Shown piece by piece: positions 58,787 to 64,000 of a stretch of DNA of 64,000 bases. Made by a program: the position numbers and the translations under genes. Source of the DNA: Puffinus mauretanicus. Its lineage: Eukaryota > Chordata > Aves > Procellariiformes > Procellariidae. Location of the stretch: contig JAJKFH010001359.1 of assembly GCA_023333565.1 (NCBI GenBank), positions 496,001 to 560,000 on the forward strand, written 5' to 3'. Position 1 is the stretch's first letter, and every line of letters begins with the position of its first letter. The notes beneath the pieces are model-generated. The model was not told where the DNA came from. It saw only the letters and a list, made by a program, of their open reading frames with translations, and ran no database searches.

Positions 58787-58941
58787 GAATGGTGGCATAC
58801 CAGCATGTTACTCTGGGAACAAATTAGAGATCTTGTCTTCCATGCTGGAGGACAGATTACCTAAATTTGACTGCACAAAATGTTCAGTTTCTAAAAAGAG
58901 TTATGCATTACAGTCACATTCCAAACTCCTGATTTGACTGG
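58787..58941 (+). other. Candidate terminal coding exon, unrecognised
   Basis: A good acceptor (TAGTCTTTTTCCTCTCTGAAG, ending 58786) opens a frame of 49 codons that ends in TGA at 58935-58937. The in-frame stop before it lies at 58782-58784, so the open stretch almost exactly fills the space after the acceptor. The peptide is well balanced (NGGIPACYSGNKLEIL..., LEDRLPKFDCTKCSVSKKSY). It has a Cys-x2-Cys pair with a His twelve residues after the second Cys but no second His, so a zinc finger is not supported. A donor-like GG|GTAAGT lies at 58941/58942, just past the stop, which argues for a pseudo-exon or an alternative reading. The entry phase is one base. Confidence 0.22.
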
Positions 58942-61627
58942 GTAAGTGTTTCTTCCTATTTACCAGTGCAAGTCTATTCTGCAACTGCAATGATATTTTT
59001 CATGGCTGTTTTAATGAAGGAAGAAGAAAACTATGGTAGAGTAGTATTTTTCCCTGTGCGATTTCTTCTGCTTTCTGGTCTGTCTTGGTATTTAATTTAG
59101 TCATCCTGTTTTGCTGTCAAAGCTGTTATAAGTCTGCTGGGTAAAGTCTTTCTGTCATTTTTGCTCAAAAAATATAAAGGTGACAGTAAAAACCTCTCTC
59201 TCTGGTAATCAGTTTCCCAGATCACATAATAACCTCTGTAAAGTATCCCCAACCTTCCCTGCACATTTATTGTACTGGTACTACATGCTTTAGCTTGTCA
59301 ACTTTATTCCAGTACAGACTTTTAATATGGTGTAAGAAAGGAAGGTATACCCATCTTATCCAGAAAGACAGGTGAAATTCTCAGATTCCAAAGAAATTTT
59401 GATCTACCTACAATGACTAATAGCTACACATTTGCAGTTCCTATATGTTCCAGTAACCTTCAGCCATGCCTGAACCTGTTCTTAGGATTTTCTTGTTTGT
59501 ATGTGAAATGATTTGGGTCTTCAAGACAGTTTTAGACATGTTTTTAACTTTCAGTGTAAAATACCATCATCTTCTCCATTTATAAAACATGTTAAAAATG
59601 CTTCTATTTTTCATATGTGCATTTAAATTTAACAGATGAAAAAAATTAAGCACAACATAAAGACTGTGCCATTGCTATTATAACAAAGAGAATGGGTGCT
59701 ACAGCCACACTCTACATCCTGTTTTGCAATTTTGGTTTATCTTCCCTGTAGGCTTTAGTAGAACACTTTGTATTTAGGGATTGTATTTCTAATTATGAGA
59801 GAGCTGCAACTCAGCTATTTAGAAACTTTTTCCTTTTTTTGACAGTCTTTATCCTCTTGTTTCACCTGCAAGAAAGTGGATTTGGAAAGACAGTTATTTC
59901 TGTCATGATTTCTTAAACTCATGATTTAGGGTAGCAAGTAACACGCTGAGACAAAGTTAATGAATTATCTACTGCAAACTGTATGCCTGAATTGACTTAA
60001 AAAGCATAAAGCAGTTCAATTATAATCACTTACCCATGTTTTTATGACTGAGAGTTGTATCCCATGTACATGCTTTGTAGGTTTTTTCCTCTTTAGGTCA
60101 TTTTAAATAGTTGACAAAAAAAGCCCTTGACTTGACCTACCACATATGTTGGTTTTGAGTATCTGAGTAGCTGTGGAATTTGAATATTTCTTTCACTTAG
60201 TGGTAAAAGGTATGCAGTAACTTGTCACAAATAGTCTGAAGAATCCAATGTCATGTCGTCATATCTTCAGCTTCAGAAATAATGCCACTTCTCTGGATTT
60301 CTTTTGCCACTTGTTGTAGTTACACTCTGTATTCTTGAGTGTTGCAAACTAAAAGGCAAGTTTATTCCTTAGTACCAGTCAAATATGTATATATACAATC
60401 AAATCAACCACATTTCATTCCCCTCTACTTCTACCCCCCACATGCAGGTGAAAGTTTATTTTTTCAATGTTGAGAGATAAATAGAATCACAGTGAAAACC
60501 TCTAAGTGAGTCAAAGGATCTAATAAATGAGCAGTCAGTATAACTGTGAAAAACTGGGGGAGGCAGGGAGAATATACACTGCCTAATTTAGTTTCTTAAA
60601 TGGTGAGGCAAATCTCCCTAGGATTTTGATAGACTCAAAAGAGGGGGTGAAAGAGAGAGATTCCCTCATAAGACAGCTCAGAGCAGAGTCTAACTGAAAG
60701 ACGATAGCAGCAATGATGACAAAAATCTTTGTGGATTTTTGTTTCGGTGATTTGGCCTGTATGATTTCCTCTTTACGTACTCTTCTGGTTTACTAGGAGG
60801 CTGACAGCTTGTACGCTTAGAAATGTCTGTCGTTCTGATGAGCTGGAACCCTTGAACGCATTACTATGGAGGTAGTTTTCATTTATCTTGGAGAAGTCAT
60901 GATCAAGTTGATACTTTTTTTTCTCCATGTCTATTACAAGTATGATCACTATGTTTTCTCATCCTTGGGATGACATTTCAAGGAGATAGGTATTTCACAA
61001 GAATCTGAGAAAAATGTTAGTAATTTTTCTCATTTGCATGGTGGCCGATAATTTGAAAGTGGAAGCTTTCCAGGCTAAATGCTTGCATAAGGTTCCGTGA
61101 ATTAGGTAGATTTTTCCCAACCAAATTTAAATCTATTAATTAAAAAGCATTTGGAAGTGAGCTCATGAAAATTCTGTTGACAGAAAGCTGAGGGAGTCTT
61201 TTCCATGTTTGGCTTTGTAAAGCAGAGATGATGGAGGATCCATTTGTGCTCAGCCTGCACTCCACGTCTCAGAATTAAGCAAATAATAATGGGAAGCCAA
61301 ACTAAATTAATTATCATATAGTGTCCTTAGTCTGATATGATATTTGCATGTTTACTTCACTACCACTTGATTCACAAATCAAATTTTAGTGTTCTTCCAG
61401 AAGCAGTTGCACTCCTTAGTATCAGCCAGAATGATGACTCCAAGCAGCTGGGGGAAAGTTGAGATTCCTGGGGCCAGTGGAATATAGCTGTGCACTGCAG
61501 AGTGTTTGGTGCTAATTGCCTCCTCAGGGTTGCTAGTCTTAATGTCATAGAATCATAGAATCATTAAGGTTAGAAAAGACCTCTAAGATCATCGAGTCCA
61601 ACCATCAACCCAACACCACCATGCCCA

Positions 61628-64000
61628 CTACACCATGTCCCTAAGGGCCTCATCTACATGTCTTTTAAATACTTCCAGGGATGGGGACTCAACCACTTCC
61701 CTGGGCAGCCTGTTCCAAGGCCTGACCACTCTTTCAGTAGAGAAATTTCTCCTAATGTCCAGCCTAAACCTTCCTTGGCGCAACTTGAGGCCATTTCCTC
61801 TCGTCCTATCACTAGTGACTTGGGAGAAGAGACCAACACCCACCTCACTAAATCCTCCTTTCAGGTAGTTGTAGAGCGCGATAAGGTCTCCCCTCAGCCT
61901 CCTCTTCTCCAGGCTAAACAGTCCCAGTTCCCTCAGCCGCTCCTCATAAGACTTGTTCTCCAGACCCTTCACCAGCTTCGTTGCCCTTCTCCGGACATGC
62001 TCCAGCACCTCCATGTCCTCCTTGGAGTGAGGGGCCCAAAACTGAACACAGTATTCAAGAAAACTGAACACAGTATTCGAGGTGTGGCCTCACCAGTGCC
62101 GAGTACAGGGGCATGATCATTTCCCTGGTCCTGCTGGCCACACTATTTCTGATACAGGCCAGGATGCCATTAGCCTTCTTGGCCACCTGGGCACACTGCC
62201 AGCTCATGTTCAGCCAGCTGTCAACCAGCACCCCCAGGTCCTTTTCTTCTGGGCAGCTTTCCAGCCACTCTTCCCCAAGCCTGTAGCATTGCCTGGGGTT
62301 GTTGTGGCCGAAGTGCAGGATCTGGCAGTTGGCCTTGTTAAACCTCCTACAGTTGGCCTTGGCCCATTGATCCAGCCTGTCCAGGTCCCTCTGCAGAGCC
62401 TTCCTACACTTGAGCAGATCAACATTCCTGCCCAACTTGGTGTCTTCTGCAAACTTACTGAGGGAGCACTCCATCCCCTCATCCAGATCATTGATAAAGA
62501 TATTGAACAGGACCAGCCCCAAAACTGAGCCCCGGGGAACACTGCTTGTGACTGGCCGCCAACTGGATTTAACCCCATTCACCACAACTCTCTGGGCTCG
62601 GCTCTCCAGCCGGTTTTTTACCCAGCAAAGAGTACACCTGTCTAAGCTGTGAGCCGCCAGCTTCTCTAGGAGAAGGCTTTACTGAAGTCCGGGTAGATCA
62701 CATCCACAGCCTTTCCCTCATCCACTAGGCGGGTCGTCTGGTCATAGAAGATCAGGTTGGTCAAGCAGGACCTGCCTTCCATGAACCCGTACTGGCTGGG
62801 CCTGATGCCCTGGTTGTCCTGCATGTGCCTTGTAAGTGCAAGATGAACCGCTCCATAATCTTCCCCAGTACCGAGGTCAGGCTGAAAGCTCCCCGGATCC
62901 TCCTTCTGGCCCTTCTTGTAGATGGACATCACATTGGCAAGCCTCCAGTTGTCCGGGACCTCCCCTTTTAACCAGGACTGCTGATAAATGATGGAGTGTG
63001 GCTTGGCAAGCTCCTCCACCAGCTCCCTCAGTACCCTCAGGTGGATCCCATCTGGCCCCATAGACTTGTGAGCATCCAGGTGGCATAGCTGGTTGTTAAC
63101 TGCTTCCTCTTGATTATGGGGAGTTTATTCTGCTCTCTGTCTTCCAGCTCAGAGGGCTGAATACCCTGAGGATAACTGGTCTGACTATTAAAGACTGAGG
63201 CAAAGAAGGCATTAAGTACCTCAGCCTTTTCCTCATCCTCGTTGGCAATGTTCCCCCCTGCATCCAATGAAGGATGGAGATTCTCCTTGGCTCTCTTTTT
63301 GTTGTTAATATATTTGTAAAAACATTTTTTGTTATCTCTTATGACAGTGGCCAGATTGAGTTCTAGCTGGGCTTTTGCCTTTCTAGTTTTCTCTCTGCGT
63401 GACCTAACGAAATCCCTGTACTCTTCTTGAGTTGCCTGCCCCTTCTTCCAAAAGTGGTAAACTCTCCTTTTTTTTCCTGAGTCCCAGCAAAAGCTCCCTG
63501 TTCAGTCAGGCCAGTCATCTTCCCCACCCGTTCTTCTTAAGGCACATGGGGACAGCCTGCTCCTGCGCCTTTAAGACTTCCTTCTTGAATGTCCAGCCTT
63601 CCTGGGCCCCTTTGCCCTTCAAGACTGTCTCCCAAGGGACTCTCTCAACCAGTGTCCTGAGCAGGCCAAAGTTTGCCCTCCGGAAGTCCATGGTAGTGGT
63701 TTTGCTGGCCCCCTTCCTTACTTCACCAAGAATTGAGAAGTCTATCATTTCATGGTCGCTAAGCCCAAGACAGCTTCCAACCACCACATCTCCCACCAGT
63801 CCTTCTCTGTAAACAGCAGGTCAAGCAAGGCACCTCCCCTGGTAGGCTCACTTACCAGCTGTGTCAGGAAGTTCTCTTCCACACGCTCCAGGAGCCTCCT
63901 AGACTGTTTCCTCTCTGCCATGTTGTATTTCCAGCAGACGTCTGGAAAGTTGAAGTCCCCCACGAAAACAAGGGCTAGCGATTGTGAGACTTCTGCCAGC
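61628..64000 (-). pseudogene. CR1 ORF2 (endonuclease-reverse transcriptase), multiply disabled
   Basis: Read on the minus strand, the order is as follows. First the endonuclease motif GDFNFPDVCW (near 63960), then a frameshift at about 63790, then the SDHEMIDFSI motif with the essential Asp-His pair (near 63760). The linker follows, with further breaks between 63515 and 63267. The reverse-transcriptase start (AEVLNAFFASVFNS, then GPDGIHLRVL) and motif A ([11 protein letters not shown], catalytic Asp kept) come next, then a break (62585-62666). Motif C reads SKFAEDTKL instead of the usual FADD. The C-terminal block has [34 protein letters not shown] and [13 protein letters not shown] frameshift at 62038-62081 comes from a 22-bp tandem duplication. 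ORF2 normally nicks target DNA and copies the RNA there; this copy cannot. Confidence 0.95.
62038..62081. repeat. 22-bp tandem duplication breaking CR1 ORF2
   Basis: The unit at 62038-62059 (AAAACTGAACACAGTATTC...) is repeated at 62060-62081 with one mismatch (A at 62057, G at 62079). Twenty-two is not a multiple of three, so the duplication shifts the reading frame exactly where the two long minus-strand open frames overlap. Confidence 0.95.

Larger units (their letters stand above)
49410..61544. other. AT-rich non-coding DNA, no identified gene
   Basis: About 12 kb with no recognisable gene. It contains long pyrimidine tracts (50423-50450, 51293-51332), candidate exons at 50453-50511, 57239-57367 and 58787-58941, a 22-bp palindrome (54688-54709), an MIR-like relic (56435-56505) and an A-rich stretch (58470-58525). 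A plus-strand ORF of 104 codons (52124-52438) is dominated by Phe, Ile and Leu from T-rich DNA and is not convincing. Confidence 0.55.
61545..64000 (-). mobile_element. CR1 non-LTR retrotransposon, long 3' part, runs off the window edge
   Basis: At least 2.46 kb of CR1 on the minus strand, from within the endonuclease region of ORF2 (at the right edge) to the 3' end. The 3' end is two copies of the ATTCTATG-type octamer (61545-61563 region), the signature of CR1 termini, with about 83 bp of 3' UTR after the ORF2 stop. It is markedly GC-richer than the flanking DNA. Much more of the element is kept than in the plus-strand copy at 14921. The true 5' end lies beyond 64000. Plus-strand ORFs of 148-152 codons inside it are antisense shadows. 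Confidence 0.98.

Noticed and set aside
61658..62528. Plus-strand ORFs of 152 and 148 codons
   Set aside because: They lie antisense to the conserved CR1 ORF2 blocks on the minus strand and reflect its GC-rich codons.
1..64000. CRISPR arrays, tRNA, rRNA, snRNA, phage or bacterial mobile elements
   Set aside because: Searched by eye for spaced direct repeats, tRNA B-box-like GGTTCRAATCC and U6-type sequence. None found, and the window is vertebrate in character.

Overview
This window looks like AT-rich, gene-poor bird DNA, either intergenic or a very large intron. Two kinds of repeat point to a bird. The first is chicken-repeat-1 (CR1) non-LTR retrotransposon sequence, with the typical CR1 reverse-transcriptase C-terminus and an ATTCTATGAT-type 3' end. 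The second is a pair of ERVL-like LTRs of a type I know from neoavian birds. Traces of old MIR-type SINEs fit an amniote. Nothing looks bacterial: there are no operons, no ribosome-binding-site pattern, no long ORFs outside retroelements, and no tRNA, rRNA or CRISPR array.

Layout: 1-5227 is unique AT-rich DNA with microsatellites. Two ERVL-like solo LTRs in the same orientation follow, at 5228-5831 and 7101-7619, each with its own 5-bp target duplication. After more unique sequence comes an antisense LTR at 11340-12116 with a scrap of retroviral interior beside it. A 5'-truncated CR1 on the plus strand lies at 14921-15647. From 15648 to 48461 the DNA is unique apart from old SINE relics, microsatellites and one GC-richer island at about 43783-44486 that is open on both strands. 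A third LTR family forms a 938-bp solo LTR at 48467-49404. The last 2.4 kb (61545-64000) is a longer CR1 on the minus strand. It covers part of the endonuclease, the reverse transcriptase and the 3' end, runs off the window edge, and is disabled by several frameshifts and a changed catalytic motif.

I found no protein-coding gene I can name. Several short stretches are bounded by good splice-site sequences, and a few stay open in one frame (58787-58941, 44123-44340, 21444-21532, 37594-37661, 5910-6071 minus). Comparable pairs occur on both strands, as expected of vertebrate pseudo-exons, so each is only a low-confidence candidate. I see no convincing new biological system. The best leads are the dual-open GC island with its well-placed ATG, the 58787 candidate terminal exon, a perfect 14-bp hairpin at 29247-29279, and the mutational history of the two CR1 copies.
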